Positions 1 through 7,785 of a stretch of DNA of 10,040 bases are shown here, piece after piece. The stretch covers positions 1 through 10,040 of the forward strand of contig SLIH01000237.1 in NCBI GenBank assembly GCA_007135745.1, in the 5' to 3' direction. The notes beneath the pieces are model-generated. The model was given only the letters and a program-made list of their open reading frames with translations, did no database searches and was not told the DNA's origin. Source of the DNA: Halomonas sp. (GTDB lineage: Bacteria; Pseudomonadota; Gammaproteobacteria; Pseudomonadales; Oleiphilaceae). The first letter of the stretch is position 1. The number at the start of each line of letters is the position of its first letter. The position numbers were made by a program, and so were the translations under genes.

Positions 1-1041
1 CCGAGTTTTGACGCCAATAAGTTTGTGACCGGTATAGGCCATGAGAGCTATGCAGCCCTGAGGGACTCCATAGACGTTCCACTGTTCAATCGTGCCACTC
101 GTGGCCAGTACCCTCCGGGGTCCACCATCAAGCCCATGATGGCTCTGGCGGGTCTGGATTCCGGGACAGTGACGCAGTCGGACATCATTTACGATCCCGG
201 CTATTACCAGCTTCCGAACAGCACCCAGGTTTTCCGCAACTGGAAGCGTGAAGGTCATGGGGAGACCACCCTGGCCGATGCGATTGTGCTCTCCAGTGAC
301 ACCTATTTCTACGACATGGCCCATAACATGGGTATCCGGAAAATCGCCAGTTACATGCAGCAGTTTGGTTTTGGTGAGCTGGTATCCCTGGATGTGCGTG
401 ATGAGCGCCCGGGAATCCTCCCGACGCCGGAATGGAAACGCGCCCGTCATGGAATGGGCTGGTTCCCCGGAGATACCGTTAATATGTCCATTGGGCAGGG
501 CTATTTTCTGGCGACACCTCTGCAGCTCGCTGCATCAACCAATGTGCTCGCCAATCGTGGCCAATGGTTGTCACCTCGTCATCTGCAGCGGGTTGGGGAG
601 GATTTGCCGGCGGAGTATATGTTACCAGAGGTCATGCGCCCACCCCTTGATCTTGCGCGGGAGGCGGATTGGGACTATGTGCTCAAGGCCATGGAGGATG
701 TGGTCCACAGTGCTGAGGGTACCGGACGTCGTATCCGTCCCGGTCTGGACTACCGAATTGCAGGAAAGACCGGTACTTCCCAGGTGTTCAGTCTGCGTGG
801 AGAAGAATACGACGCGGATGAGATCGAGGAACGGATGCGTGATCATGCGCTCTTTATCGCCTATGCCCCGGCGGACGACCCAGAAATAACGGTGGCTGTT
901 CTGGTGGAGAACGGCGGTGGGGGTGGCAGCACGGCCGGCCCCATGGCACGGCAGATTATGGATGCCTGGATCAATGGTTTTCCCGATACGGTGGAGGATG
1001 CAGTAATTACTCAGCGGGGCCAAGGAGGTGCTGATGGCTAG
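1..1041 (+). CDS. mrdA: Penicillin-binding protein 2 (elongasome D,D-transpeptidase), 5' end missing
   Basis: This is the C-terminal transpeptidase domain of PBP2, the inner-membrane enzyme that cross-links side-wall peptidoglycan together with RodA. The frame is open from base 1 (first codons read PSFDANKF), so the real start lies upstream; the GTG at 25 is only an internal valine. The three penicillin-binding motifs are present in order: STIK with the nucleophilic serine at 121-123, SSD at 292-300 (the SxN/D motif) and KTGT at 766-777. The family-typical stretches WFPGDTVNMSIGQGYF and RDHALFIAYAP support PBP2 rather than FtsI. The stop TAG (1039-1041) overlaps the rodA start, the classic mrdA-mrdB arrangement. 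Two of the four residues that line up with the zinc site reported for Acinetobacter PBP2 appear to be replaced here (see findings). Confidence 0.96.
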   Translation, partial: PSFDANKFVTGIGHESYAALRDSIDVPLFNRATRGQYPPGSTIKPMMALAGLDSGTVTQSDIIYDPGYYQLPNSTQVFRNWKREGHGETTLADAIVLSSDTYFYDMAHNMGIRKIASYMQQFGFGELVSLDVRDERPGILPTPEWKRARHGMGWFPGDTVNMSIGQGYFLATPLQLAASTNVLANRGQWLSPRHLQRVGEDLPAEYMLPEVMRPPLDLAREADWDYVLKAMEDVVHSAEGTGRRIRPGLDYRIAGKTGTSQVFSLRGEEYDADEIEERMRDHALFIAYAPADDPEITVAVLVENGGGGGSTAGPMARQIMDAWINGFPDTVEDAVITQRGQGGADG

Positions 1042-2179
1042 GGATTTCATCCATCAGATGCCGATGGAGGGGGAGGGGCTGCAGAGTCGTCCGGGTATTA
1101 TGGCGCGCCTTCATCTGGATCCCTGGCTGCTGCTGTTGTTGCTGGCAGTGGTCGGGTTCGGTTTGATGGTGCTCTACAGCGCCAGTGAAAACAGTATGGC
1201 TGCGGTCCAGGCGCAGGCGACACGACTCGGCCTGGCTTTTGGCGTGATGCTTTTCTTTGCACAGCTGGACCCGCTGCTTTACCGGCGCTGGTCACCCTGG
1301 CTGTATCTTGCCGGACTGATTGGGTTGGTGGCGGTACTCTTTATCGGTGTAGGCTCGAAGGGGGCTCAGCGGTGGCTGGATCTTCCGGGCCTGCCACGCT
1401 TTCAGCCATCGGAATTCATGAAGCTTGCGGTGCCGCTTGCAGTGTCCTGGTTTCTTGCCAATCGGCTGTTGCCGCCAAGGCTGTTTCCCATTGCGATTAC
1501 CCTGACTCTCGTCATTATTCCGGTGCTTCTGATTGCCCGGCAACCGGATCTGGGAACATCGCTTCTGGTGGCTGCTTCGGGTCTTTTTGTGCTGTTTCTG
1601 GCCGGGCTCAGCTGGAAGCTGATCGGTTCCATGCTTGGCCTCATGGCGCTTTCCGCACCCGTTGTGTGGATGTTCTTCATGCGTGAGTACCAGAAGCAGC
1701 GGGTACTCACTCTGATTGATCCCGGCAGTGACCCCCTCGGCGCGGGCTGGAACATCACCCAGTCGAAAACCGCCATCGGGTCCGGTGGTGTCAGTGGCAA
1801 GGGATGGGGAGAAGGAACACAATCCAATCTGGACTTTCTGCCAGAGAGCCACACGGATTTCATCGTCGCTGTACTTGCGGAAGAATTCGGGTTTATTGGC
1901 ATCAGCATACTGCTGGTTCTGTATGGACTTATTGTGTTGCGGTGCCTGTTTATTGCTGCCAATGCCCAGTCCTCTTTTGCCCGGCTCCTTACGGGAGGAT
2001 TAACACTGACGTTTTTTACCTATGTCTTCGTGAATACCGCCATGGTCAGTGGCATACTCCCGGTGGTCGGTGTGCCATTGCCGCTGGTGAGTTACGGAGG
2101 CACCTCCATCGTCACGCTTATGGCAGGCTTCGGCATCATTATGGCCGTGCATACCCATCGGCGCATGCTCAGTGATTGA
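1034..2179 (+). CDS. rodA: RodA, SEDS-family peptidoglycan glycosyltransferase
   Basis: RodA polymerises lipid II into glycan strands in the inner membrane, paired with PBP2. The 381-residue protein is very hydrophobic, with about ten membrane segments, close to the 370 residues of E. coli RodA. Family motifs are present: GAQRWLDLPG...FQPSEF near residue 110, FLPESHTDFI at about 268-277, with Glu271 and Asp275 (the conserved catalytic aspartate of SEDS proteins), and SYGGTS near the C-terminus. I chose ATG 1034 because AAGGAGG at 1022-1028 sits 5 nt upstream; a GTG at 1028 lies inside that Shine-Dalgarno. The start overlaps the mrdA stop by 8 nt, so the two partners are probably translationally coupled. 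Confidence 0.96.
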   Translation: MARDFIHQMPMEGEGLQSRPGIMARLHLDPWLLLLLLAVVGFGLMVLYSASENSMAAVQAQATRLGLAFGVMLFFAQLDPLLYRRWSPWLYLAGLIGLVAVLFIGVGSKGAQRWLDLPGLPRFQPSEFMKLAVPLAVSWFLANRLLPPRLFPIAITLTLVIIPVLLIARQPDLGTSLLVAASGLFVLFLAGLSWKLIGSMLGLMALSAPVVWMFFMREYQKQRVLTLIDPGSDPLGAGWNITQSKTAIGSGGVSGKGWGEGTQSNLDFLPESHTDFIVAVLAEEFGFIGISILLVLYGLIVLRCLFIAANAQSSFARLLTGGLTLTFFTYVFVNTAMVSGILPVVGVPLPLVSYGGTSIVTLMAGFGIIMAVHTHRRMLSD

Positions 2180-2219
2180 CACACAATCAACAACAGACAA
2201 TAAGGGGCTGGCATCAGCA

Positions 2220-3227
2220 ATGATCAGGGTCGGAAGCTTGGGATTACGATTGCTGCTCGTGGGTGTCCTCACGGCTTTGGGCAGTGCGGTGGCCGCTCAG
2301 GGCAGCTACTCGGAACAGCCTGAAGTCCAGGCGTTCATGGATGAAATGGTGGGGGATCACGGTTTTGAGCGATCAGAGCTTGAAAGCTGGTTCTCCGAAG
2401 TGAGCCGAAGTGAATCCGTTATTGAACGCATCAGTGCACCGGCAGAGCGGGTATTGAACTGGGGCGAGTACAGAGACATTTTCGTGACGGACAGCCGGAT
2501 CGAGGCCGGGCACAGGTTCATTGCGCAGTACAATGATGACCTTCAGCGTGCCGAGGAAAAAACGGGTGTGCCCCTTGAACTGATCGCGGCGATCATCGGA
2601 GTGGAAACCTTCTACGGTCGTCACAGAGGCACTCACGGTGTGCTTGAGGCGCTCAGTACTCTGGCCTTTGATTATCCGCCGCGCAGCAATTTCTTTCGAA
2701 GCGAACTCGAGCAGTATTTGCTGCTGGTGCGGGAACAGGGATTTGACCCGTTGGAACTGAAAGGTTCCTACGCCGGAGCCATGGGCTATGGACAGTTCAT
2801 TTCCAGCAGCTATCGCCATTACGCGATCGATTTTGATGGCGACGGCGTAGCTGACATCCTTGATAATCCCGCCGACGCCATTGGCAGCGTCGCCAATTAT
2901 ATCAGTGAGCATAACTGGCGTACCGGTGAACCGGTGGTTGAGCGGGTTCAGGCGAATGAATCGGCGCGTGAACGCTTTCACCAGGACAGGCTTCGGCCAG
3001 CGTTTACTGTTGGGCAGTTGCGCGAAGGCGGGATTGAGCTGGGTGCCGAGTTGTCTGGAGAAGCTCCGGCCAAGCTCATTACCCTGGAAGGGCGCTCCGG
3101 TAAAGAAGACTGGGTTGGCTTTCATAACTTCTATGTGATCACCCGCTATAACCACAGTGATCTCTACGCAATGGCGGTCTATCAACTGGCTCAGGCGTTG
3201 TCGGATCAGGATTACGCAGCACAATGA
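2220..3227 (+). CDS. mltB: Membrane-bound lytic murein transglycosylase B family protein (soluble form)
   Basis: Periplasmic lytic transglycosylase that cleaves the MurNAc-GlcNAc bond and forms 1,6-anhydro ends. The family B signature ELIAAIIGVETFYGR contains the catalytic glutamate (Glu129, codon 2604-2606). GSYAGAMGYGQFISSSYRHY and the DFDGDGVADI stretch that follows match the MltB/SltB family. ATG 2220 gives 335 residues with a clean signal peptide (about residues 1-26, cleavage after AVAA) and a distant AAGGGG at 2202-2207. An in-frame GTG at 2172 would overlap rodA by 8 nt but has no Shine-Dalgarno and adds a polar extension before the signal peptide. There is no lipobox cysteine, unlike E. 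coli MltB, so the mature protein should be soluble in the periplasm. Its position after rodA matches the Pseudomonas arrangement. Confidence 0.93.
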   Translation: MIRVGSLGLRLLLVGVLTALGSAVAAQGSYSEQPEVQAFMDEMVGDHGFERSELESWFSEVSRSESVIERISAPAERVLNWGEYRDIFVTDSRIEAGHRFIAQYNDDLQRAEEKTGVPLELIAAIIGVETFYGRHRGTHGVLEALSTLAFDYPPRSNFFRSELEQYLLLVREQGFDPLELKGSYAGAMGYGQFISSSYRHYAIDFDGDGVADILDNPADAIGSVANYISEHNWRTGEPVVERVQANESARERFHQDRLRPAFTVGQLREGGIELGAELSGEAPAKLITLEGRSGKEDWVGFHNFYVITRYNHSDLYAMAVYQLAQALSDQDYAAQ

Positions 3228-4099
3228 AGCACATCCGTAATATCTTTTGCGTTCTCGGGCTTGTTACATACCTTGTGGGTTGCGCATCGGCCCCGCAGTA
3301 TGAGTCGGATTCCCGTTACACAATGCGCGAGGATGCTGCGCCCGAGGGGAACTTTGACGTCAGTGCTGTGGTTGAGCCGGTTCCGGTCTATGAACCTCCC
3401 AGCCGGGGAGGGAACCACTCACCCTACACGGTCTGGGGGCAGACCTACGAGGTCATGGATTCCGCCGAAGGTTATCGGGAGACTGGAATTGCGAGCTGGT
3501 ATGGGGCCAAATTTCATGGCCATACGACCTCCAACGGGGAAACCTACGACATGTACAAGCTGACTGCGGCACATCGCAGTCTGCCGCTGCCAACCTTTGC
3601 CCGCGTCACCAATCTTGAGAACGACCGTTCCATTATCGTTCGGGTCAATGACCGCGGTCCTTTCCACGAAGACCGGATAATTGATCTGTCCTATGCCGCC
3701 GCGCGGGTGCTGGGGTTCAAGGACAGCGGCACCGCCCGGGTTGAAGTGGAGGCATTGGCAACAACGCCTCCGGAAGAGGGGGCAGTGGCAAGCGCGCCTG
3801 ATCCCAACGACGAGTCCGCAGATGGGGCAACGGTTCGCGCAGAGGAAAGCAGGAAAAGTCTCTTTGTTCAGGTGGGTGCTTTTGGTAACTTATCGTCGGC
3901 TGCTCGTGTAAGGGATGAACTGGCCTCTTTAGTAACTGGTGAGGTTCACCTGATCTCATCGGAGGAGGGCGACATTCACAGGGTCTGGATTGGACCTTTT
4001 GATGATCCCGGCCGGGCAGAAGAAGAAAAGGCAGCCGTCCAGGATACCGACCTGGGGCAGCCGATTATCATATCCCGTCCCGCTGATACGGCGGGTTAA
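3224..4099 (+). CDS. rlpA: RlpA, septal lytic transglycosylase lipoprotein with SPOR domain
   Basis: An outer-membrane lipoprotein by its signal: hydrophobic N-terminus ending in the lipobox LVGC, with lipidated Cys20. The double-psi beta-barrel domain spans about residues 87-170 (GIASWYGAKFHGHTTSNGE to LSYAAARVLGF). It retains the residues aligned with the catalytic set of Pseudomonas RlpA, with identical spacing: Glu106, Asp109, His117 and Asp143. An acidic, Pro/Ala-rich linker (about 175-210) leads to a SPOR domain (about 212-285, LFVQVGAFGN...VWIGPF), which binds denuded glycan at the septum. The family cleaves denuded glycan strands during daughter-cell separation, so I infer an active enzyme rather than a catalytically dead form. 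The start overlaps the mltB stop as ATGA, and the stop overlaps the first possible dacA start as TAATG. Confidence 0.95.
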   Translation: MKHIRNIFCVLGLVTYLVGCASAPQYESDSRYTMREDAAPEGNFDVSAVVEPVPVYEPPSRGGNHSPYTVWGQTYEVMDSAEGYRETGIASWYGAKFHGHTTSNGETYDMYKLTAAHRSLPLPTFARVTNLENDRSIIVRVNDRGPFHEDRIIDLSYAAARVLGFKDSGTARVEVEALATTPPEEGAVASAPDPNDESADGATVRAEESRKSLFVQVGAFGNLSSAARVRDELASLVTGEVHLISSEEGDIHRVWIGPFDDPGRAEEEKAAVQDTDLGQPIIISRPADTAG

Positions 4100-4119
4100 T
4101 GTCTTTCAGGGTAGCAATA

Positions 4120-5277
4120 ATGCTTAAATCAAGAGCCTGTCTGTTTTTCCTTTTTCTCGTACTTCTCGTGCCCGGTGTTTCGGCCCAGCAGTCGGCCCTG
4201 ATTCCTTCACCACCGGAACTTGGGTCTCGCTCCTATGTGCTGATGGATGCAGACAGTGGGCGGGTGCTGGTTGAGCGCAATGCCCATGAGCCCATGGCTC
4301 CCGCCAGCCTGACCAAGATGATGACGGCCTATATCGCAGACCGCGAAATGGCGGAAGGCCGTCTCTCCTATGATGAGATGGTGACCGTCAGTGAGCAGGC
4401 CTGGCGAACGGGCGGCTCCCGGATGTTCGTGGAGGTGGGCACGCAGGTTTCGGTGGAAGATCTGATGCGGGGGATTGTTGTTCAGTCGGGCAACGATGCC
4501 AGTGTTGCCCTGGCCGAACACATCGCCGGCGGTGAAAGTTCATTTGCAGAAATGATGAGCCAGCAGGCACGCCAGCTGGGTATGGAAAACTCGAACTTCA
4601 CCAATGCCACCGGGCTTCCGGACCCGGATATGTACACTACCGCCTATGATATGGGGCTTCTCTCGGTTGCAAAGATTCGCCATTTCCCCGAGAGCTACGA
4701 CATGTACGCTGAGCGTTATTTCACCTATAACGATATCCGCCAGCCCAACCGGAACCGATTGCTGTGGCGTGACCAGTCAGTTGATGGGCTCAAGACCGGG
4801 CACACCAATGATGCGGGCTACTGCCTGGCGGCATCCGCCGAACGTGACGGGATGCGTCTGGTGGCCGTAGTCATGGGAGCGAGTAGCGATGAGGCTCGTA
4901 CCCGAGAGGTGCAGCAGCTCCTTAACTATGGTTTCCGTTATTTTGAGACGCATCGACTGTTCGAGGCGGGTGAGAAGATCCTTGATTCGCGGGTCTGGAG
5001 CGGTGCGGAAGATATTGTGGATCTTGGATTGGCGGATGATCTGTACGTGACCATACCAACCGGCAGCCGGGAGAGCCTGGAGTCCGTGGTGGATATGGAC
5101 GCCGTCCTGCGTGCGCCCATTGAAAGCGGAGAGGTTCTTGGAGACCTGACCCTCAAGCTGGAAGGGCAGGAAGTCGAATCCAGGTCTCTGGTGGCGCTTC
5201 ATGGCGTGGAAGAGGGAGGCTTTTTCCGCCGTCTCTGGGATGCCATCAAGCTTTTCTTCATGCAGTTGTTTTCCTGA
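4120..5277 (+). CDS. dacA: D-alanyl-D-alanine carboxypeptidase, PBP5/6 type
   Basis: Removes the terminal D-Ala of pentapeptide stems in the periplasm and so limits cross-linking. The motifs of family S11 are complete: SLTK (catalytic Ser at 4306-4308), SGN (4486-4494) and KTGHT (from 4792). The penicilloyl-serine transferase fold is followed by the PBP5 C-terminal beta domain (about residues 275-365) and a C-terminal amphipathic helix, FFRRLWDAIKLFFMQLFS, which anchors the enzyme on the outer face of the inner membrane. ATG 4120 gives 385 residues (E. coli PBP5 has 403), a compact signal peptide cleaved after VSA (about residue 22), and CAGGG at 4107-4111 with 8-nt spacing. An in-frame ATG at 4099 overlaps the rlpA stop (TAATG), would add seven residues, and remains possible. 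Confidence 0.95.
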   Translation: MLKSRACLFFLFLVLLVPGVSAQQSALIPSPPELGSRSYVLMDADSGRVLVERNAHEPMAPASLTKMMTAYIADREMAEGRLSYDEMVTVSEQAWRTGGSRMFVEVGTQVSVEDLMRGIVVQSGNDASVALAEHIAGGESSFAEMMSQQARQLGMENSNFTNATGLPDPDMYTTAYDMGLLSVAKIRHFPESYDMYAERYFTYNDIRQPNRNRLLWRDQSVDGLKTGHTNDAGYCLAASAERDGMRLVAVVMGASSDEARTREVQQLLNYGFRYFETHRLFEAGEKILDSRVWSGAEDIVDLGLADDLYVTIPTGSRESLESVVDMDAVLRAPIESGEVLGDLTLKLEGQEVESRSLVALHGVEEGGFFRRLWDAIKLFFMQLFS

Positions 5278-5288
5278 TACTAACCCGC

Positions 5289-5315
5289 CCGGGGCATCGG
5301 CAAGCGGTGCCCCGG
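5289..5315 (+). terminator. GC-rich hairpin after dacA, possible terminator or attenuator
   Basis: CCGGGGCATCG (5289-5299) pairs with CGGTGCCCCGG (5305-5315), giving an 11-bp stem with one G-U pair and a GCAAG loop. It lies 11 nt after the dacA stop. No run of T follows (next bases ATGTTAG), so it is not a standard intrinsic terminator. It may cause partial termination, protect the 3' end of the upstream mRNA, or act as a processing site. Confidence 0.5.
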
Positions 5316-5331
5316 ATGTTAGACTGTTGCC

Positions 5332-5601
5332 ATGAGCCAGTCCCAAGCACCCGCAATAGAGTTTCCCTGTGACTATTCCCTTAAAGTCATTGGCGATCAG
5401 GCCGACGACTTTGCCGAGGTCGTGGCCCGGATCGTGCGTGCTCATGACCCGCAATTTGATCCCGATTCCATCAGCCATCAACCCAGTCGCAACGGGCGTT
5501 TTGTTTCGCTGCGTCTGACCATGCGCGCAACCGGCGAGGCCCAGCTAAAGGACCTTTTCCATGCGCTCAAGGCCACGGGTCGTGTCCACATGGTGGTCTG
5601 A
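5332..5601 (+). CDS. ybeD: YbeD family protein (DUF493)
   Basis: Small 89-residue cytoplasmic protein of the YbeD/DUF493 family (E. coli YbeD has 87 residues), with the characteristic start [13 protein letters not shown] and the ending VHMVV. The family has a ferredoxin-like alpha/beta fold resembling regulatory (ACT-like) domains, but its biochemical role is not settled. It lies between dacA and lipB, as in E. coli and Pseudomonas, which supports the assignment. No good Shine-Dalgarno precedes ATG 5332, and the hairpin at 5289-5315 is only 16 nt upstream, so expression may depend on read-through from dacA. Confidence 0.9.
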   Translation: MSQSQAPAIEFPCDYSLKVIGDQADDFAEVVARIVRAHDPQFDPDSISHQPSRNGRFVSLRLTMRATGEAQLKDLFHALKATGRVHMVV

Positions 5602-5602
5602 T

Positions 5603-6289
5603 ATGAGTGCCCCGGCGGCTGCCGAGTGTCCGCAGCTCGGCGTCTACCATCTTGGGCGGCAGCCCTATGAGCCCATCTGGCATGCCATGCAGGATTTTTC
5701 CCGCTCACGTGATAAAAGCAGCTCCGATGAACTATGGTTCCTGGAGCATCCTCCCGTCTTCACCCAGGGGCAGGCTGGGCAAGCCGAGCATCTGCTGGCT
5801 CCCGGTGATATTCCTGTCGTCCAGAGCGATCGCGGGGGGCAGATCACCTATCATGGGCCCGGCCAGCTCGTGTGTTATGTACTGGTTGACCTGGAACGAT
5901 TGGGGCTGGGTGTGCGGCAACTGGTCTCGACCATAGAGCAGTCCATAGTCGACACTCTGGCTCACTGGGATGTTCCATCGGCGCCGCGGCGGGAAGCCCC
6001 GGGGATCTACGTAGAGGGTCGGAAAATTGCATCGCTCGGGCTCAGGGTCCGCCGTGGGTGTTCCTATCATGGGCTGGCGTTGAACCTGTCCATGGATCTT
6101 TCCCCTTTCGAACGGATTAATCCCTGTGGCTACGCGGGCATGCGTATGACACAGCTGGCGGATCGGGTGTCGAAGGTAAGTGAGCGGGAGGTGACTGCAA
6201 GGCTCCAGCAGGAATTGATCAAGGGATTGGGATACGAAAATCACTATCATGTCTATGATGGGCAAATGCCCAGGGCTGTACGGGAATGA
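5603..6289 (+). CDS. lipB: Lipoyl(octanoyl) transferase LipB
   Basis: Transfers octanoyl from octanoyl-ACP to lipoyl domains of 2-oxoacid dehydrogenases and GcvH, the first step of endogenous lipoate synthesis in the cytoplasm. The protein has 228 residues (E. coli 213). Signatures: [19 protein letters not shown], then [11 protein letters not shown] with the catalytic lysine (Lys141, codon 6023-6025), and INPCGYAGM with the catalytic cysteine (Cys175, codon 6125-6127), i.e. the Cys/Lys dyad. I chose ATG 5603, one nt after the ybeD stop, with TGGTGG just upstream. An ATG at 5561 lies inside ybeD and would add an unconserved Arg-rich extension. The partner gene lipA, which often follows lipB, is absent here. 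Confidence 0.95.
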   Translation: MSAPAAAECPQLGVYHLGRQPYEPIWHAMQDFSRSRDKSSSDELWFLEHPPVFTQGQAGQAEHLLAPGDIPVVQSDRGGQITYHGPGQLVCYVLVDLERLGLGVRQLVSTIEQSIVDTLAHWDVPSAPRREAPGIYVEGRKIASLGLRVRRGCSYHGLALNLSMDLSPFERINPCGYAGMRMTQLADRVSKVSEREVTARLQQELIKGLGYENHYHVYDGQMPRAVRE

Positions 6290-6298
6290 GTAGGTTGC

Positions 6299-7708
6299 AT
6301 GGCGTCTGACAAGAAACGCAGTTCGGTTTCGCGTATTAAAACGGGAAGTTTCGAGCGCCGCCTGAGCATGACGCGCGCCGGGCTTTTTGCGGGAACCCGC
6401 ATGGCGTCCCACTATGCCACGAACTGGTTTGGTGGCCCTGAACGGCGTCGGGAACGACACAGCCGGATGCTGTCCCGCCAGGCAGAGTTTCTGGTAGAGG
6501 AGCTGGGAAAGCTCAAAGGCAGCGTGGTGAAGATCGGTCAGGTCATGGCCCTCTATGGCGAACACTTTCTGCCGGAAGAGGTTACGGCCGCACTGCATAC
6601 TCTGGAGGATCAGACGACCTCCCTGGATTGGTCAGTTATCGAACGCACGCTCAAGTCAGAGATGGGGGCCGCACGCTTCAGTGAACTGGACGTGGATCCC
6701 GATCCCATCGGTGCAGCCTCCCTGGGTCAGGTCCATCGCGCGCGACGCCGTTCCGATGACCTGGAATTGGTGCTCAAGATCCAGTACCCAGGAGTGGCGG
6801 AGGCCGTGGACTCCGATCTCAACTCCGTGGCTCAGTTGATGAAGATGGCGCGGGTCGTCTCCTGGGGGCCGGCATTTGATGAATGGCTGGAAGAAGTGCG
6901 CGCCATGATGCACCGGGAAGTGGATTATCGGCTCGAGGCCCGCACCACGGAATCCTTCCGACACAAGCTAGCCGACGACCCGCGTTACATTGTGCCCAGA
7001 ATCATACCGGAGTATTCCAGCGGGCATGTCATCGCTTCGACCTATGAATCCGGGTACCCGCTGAATTCGGATGAGGTGCAGGCCTTGTCGTTGGAGAGAC
7101 GTTCGGATCTGGGGCGTGCCGCGCTCGACCTTTTCCTGAGTGAACTGTTCATTTGGAACGAGATACAGACCGACCCTAATTTTGGCAATTATCGCATACG
7201 TCTGTCCGAATCAGGGGCTGAGCCAGACCGTATTGTGCTGCTGGATTTTGGTGCCGTACAGCGTTATTCCGATGAGTTTCTGGGGCCGGTCCGGGAGATG
7301 ATACGGGCCTCCTACGAACAGGATCTGGAGCGGGTCATCGACGGGGGGATTGCATTGCGCTTTATGGACTCTGAATGGCCCAGGGATATTCTGGAGCGGT
7401 TTGGTCGCGTCTGCATGTCGGTTCTGGAGCCATTGGCTGGTGATCGGATGGAAAAACCGGATTACGCCCTGAATGAGAAGGGCGAGTATCGCTGGAAGCA
7501 GAGCGATCTGCCCAATCGTGTAGCGCGGGAAGCCACACGCTCCGCGATCAGTCGTTATTTCCGCATTCCGCCCAAGGAGTTCATATTTCTCAACCGCAAG
7601 CTGGTTGGTGTGTACACCTTTATTGCCGTACTCAAGGCTGAATTCGATGGTGAGCCGATACTTCGTGAATATCTTTACGGGCGGCATGCAACAAATCCGG
7701 GTGATTGA
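6299..7708 (+). CDS. ABC1/UbiB/COQ8-like atypical kinase-fold protein
   Basis: A 469-residue member of the ABC1 (UbiB, COQ8/ADCK) protein-kinase-like family; members act in ubiquinone biosynthesis or lipid/quinone homeostasis, often as ATPases. Features in order: KIGQ at 78-81 (the KxGQ motif), the Ala-rich nucleotide loop GAASLGQ at 138-144, Lys160 in LKIQYPGV, Glu213 in VDYRLEA, TDPNFGN with Asp292 and Asn297, and DFG at 316-318. All ATP- and metal-binding positions are kept. QTDPNF, KIQYPGVA and the PPKEFIFLNRKL stretch near the C-terminus resemble eukaryotic COQ8 more than canonical bacterial UbiB, which has HADPHPGN and C-terminal membrane helices; none are seen here. The gene starts 9 nt after lipB with only a weak GTAGG upstream, so it is probably cotranscribed. 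The exact substrate is unknown. Confidence 0.88.
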   Translation: MASDKKRSSVSRIKTGSFERRLSMTRAGLFAGTRMASHYATNWFGGPERRRERHSRMLSRQAEFLVEELGKLKGSVVKIGQVMALYGEHFLPEEVTAALHTLEDQTTSLDWSVIERTLKSEMGAARFSELDVDPDPIGAASLGQVHRARRRSDDLELVLKIQYPGVAEAVDSDLNSVAQLMKMARVVSWGPAFDEWLEEVRAMMHREVDYRLEARTTESFRHKLADDPRYIVPRIIPEYSSGHVIASTYESGYPLNSDEVQALSLERRSDLGRAALDLFLSELFIWNEIQTDPNFGNYRIRLSESGAEPDRIVLLDFGAVQRYSDEFLGPVREMIRASYEQDLERVIDGGIALRFMDSEWPRDILERFGRVCMSVLEPLAGDRMEKPDYALNEKGEYRWKQSDLPNRVAREATRSAISRYFRIPPKEFIFLNRKLVGVYTFIAVLKAEFDGEPILREYLYGRHATNPGD

Positions 7709-7785
7709 TGTCCTCTATCAGAGAAATTAATACAGCTGGCTTTCCTGTACGGCGAAAGCAGGTGATTATTGGCGCACCTTATTGA
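7708..7785 (+). CDS. Possible 25-residue small ORF after the ABC1 gene
   Basis: An ATG overlaps the ABC1 stop (TGATG) and opens a 25-codon frame starting MSSIREINTAG and ending at TGA 7783-7785, 16 nt before the grxA ATG. The overlap would allow translational coupling. There is no recognisable domain, and a frame of this length is common by chance. It could equally be untranslated leader of grxA. Confidence 0.15.
   Translation: MSSIREINTAGFPVRRKQVIIGAPY

Noticed and set aside
248..889. Second plus-strand frame inside mrdA (213 codons)
   Set aside because: The translation is rich in Arg, Trp, Cys and Pro, typical of an out-of-frame reading. The mrdA frame carries all three transpeptidase motifs.
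2172..2219. GTG 2172 as the mltB start
   Set aside because: The overlap with rodA is suggestive, but there is no Shine-Dalgarno and it puts 16 polar residues in front of a normal signal peptide. I prefer ATG 2220.
2373..3224. Long minus-strand open frame (283 codons) opposite mltB
   Set aside because: It is fully antisense to a convincing MltB with an intact catalytic motif, and its translation shows no family features. Open antisense frames are common in GC-rich coding DNA.
4777..5481. Minus-strand open frame (234 codons) across dacA and ybeD
   Set aside because: It crosses two real plus-strand genes and the hairpin between them, has no ribosome site I can see, and looks like a shadow frame.
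5561..5602. Upstream in-frame ATG for lipB
   Set aside because: It would overlap ybeD by 41 nt and add an Arg-rich tail not seen in LipB. ATG 5603 directly after the ybeD stop fits better.
5732..6598. Long minus-strand open frame (288 codons) across lipB and the ABC1 gene
   Set aside because: It is antisense to two genes with clear catalytic motifs and has no recognisable domain.
7705..7733. Promoter-like TTGATG / TAATAC pair before grxA
   Set aside because: The spacing is 17 nt, but the -10 matches only 3 of 6 positions and the -35 overlaps the end of the ABC1 gene. Too weak to annotate.
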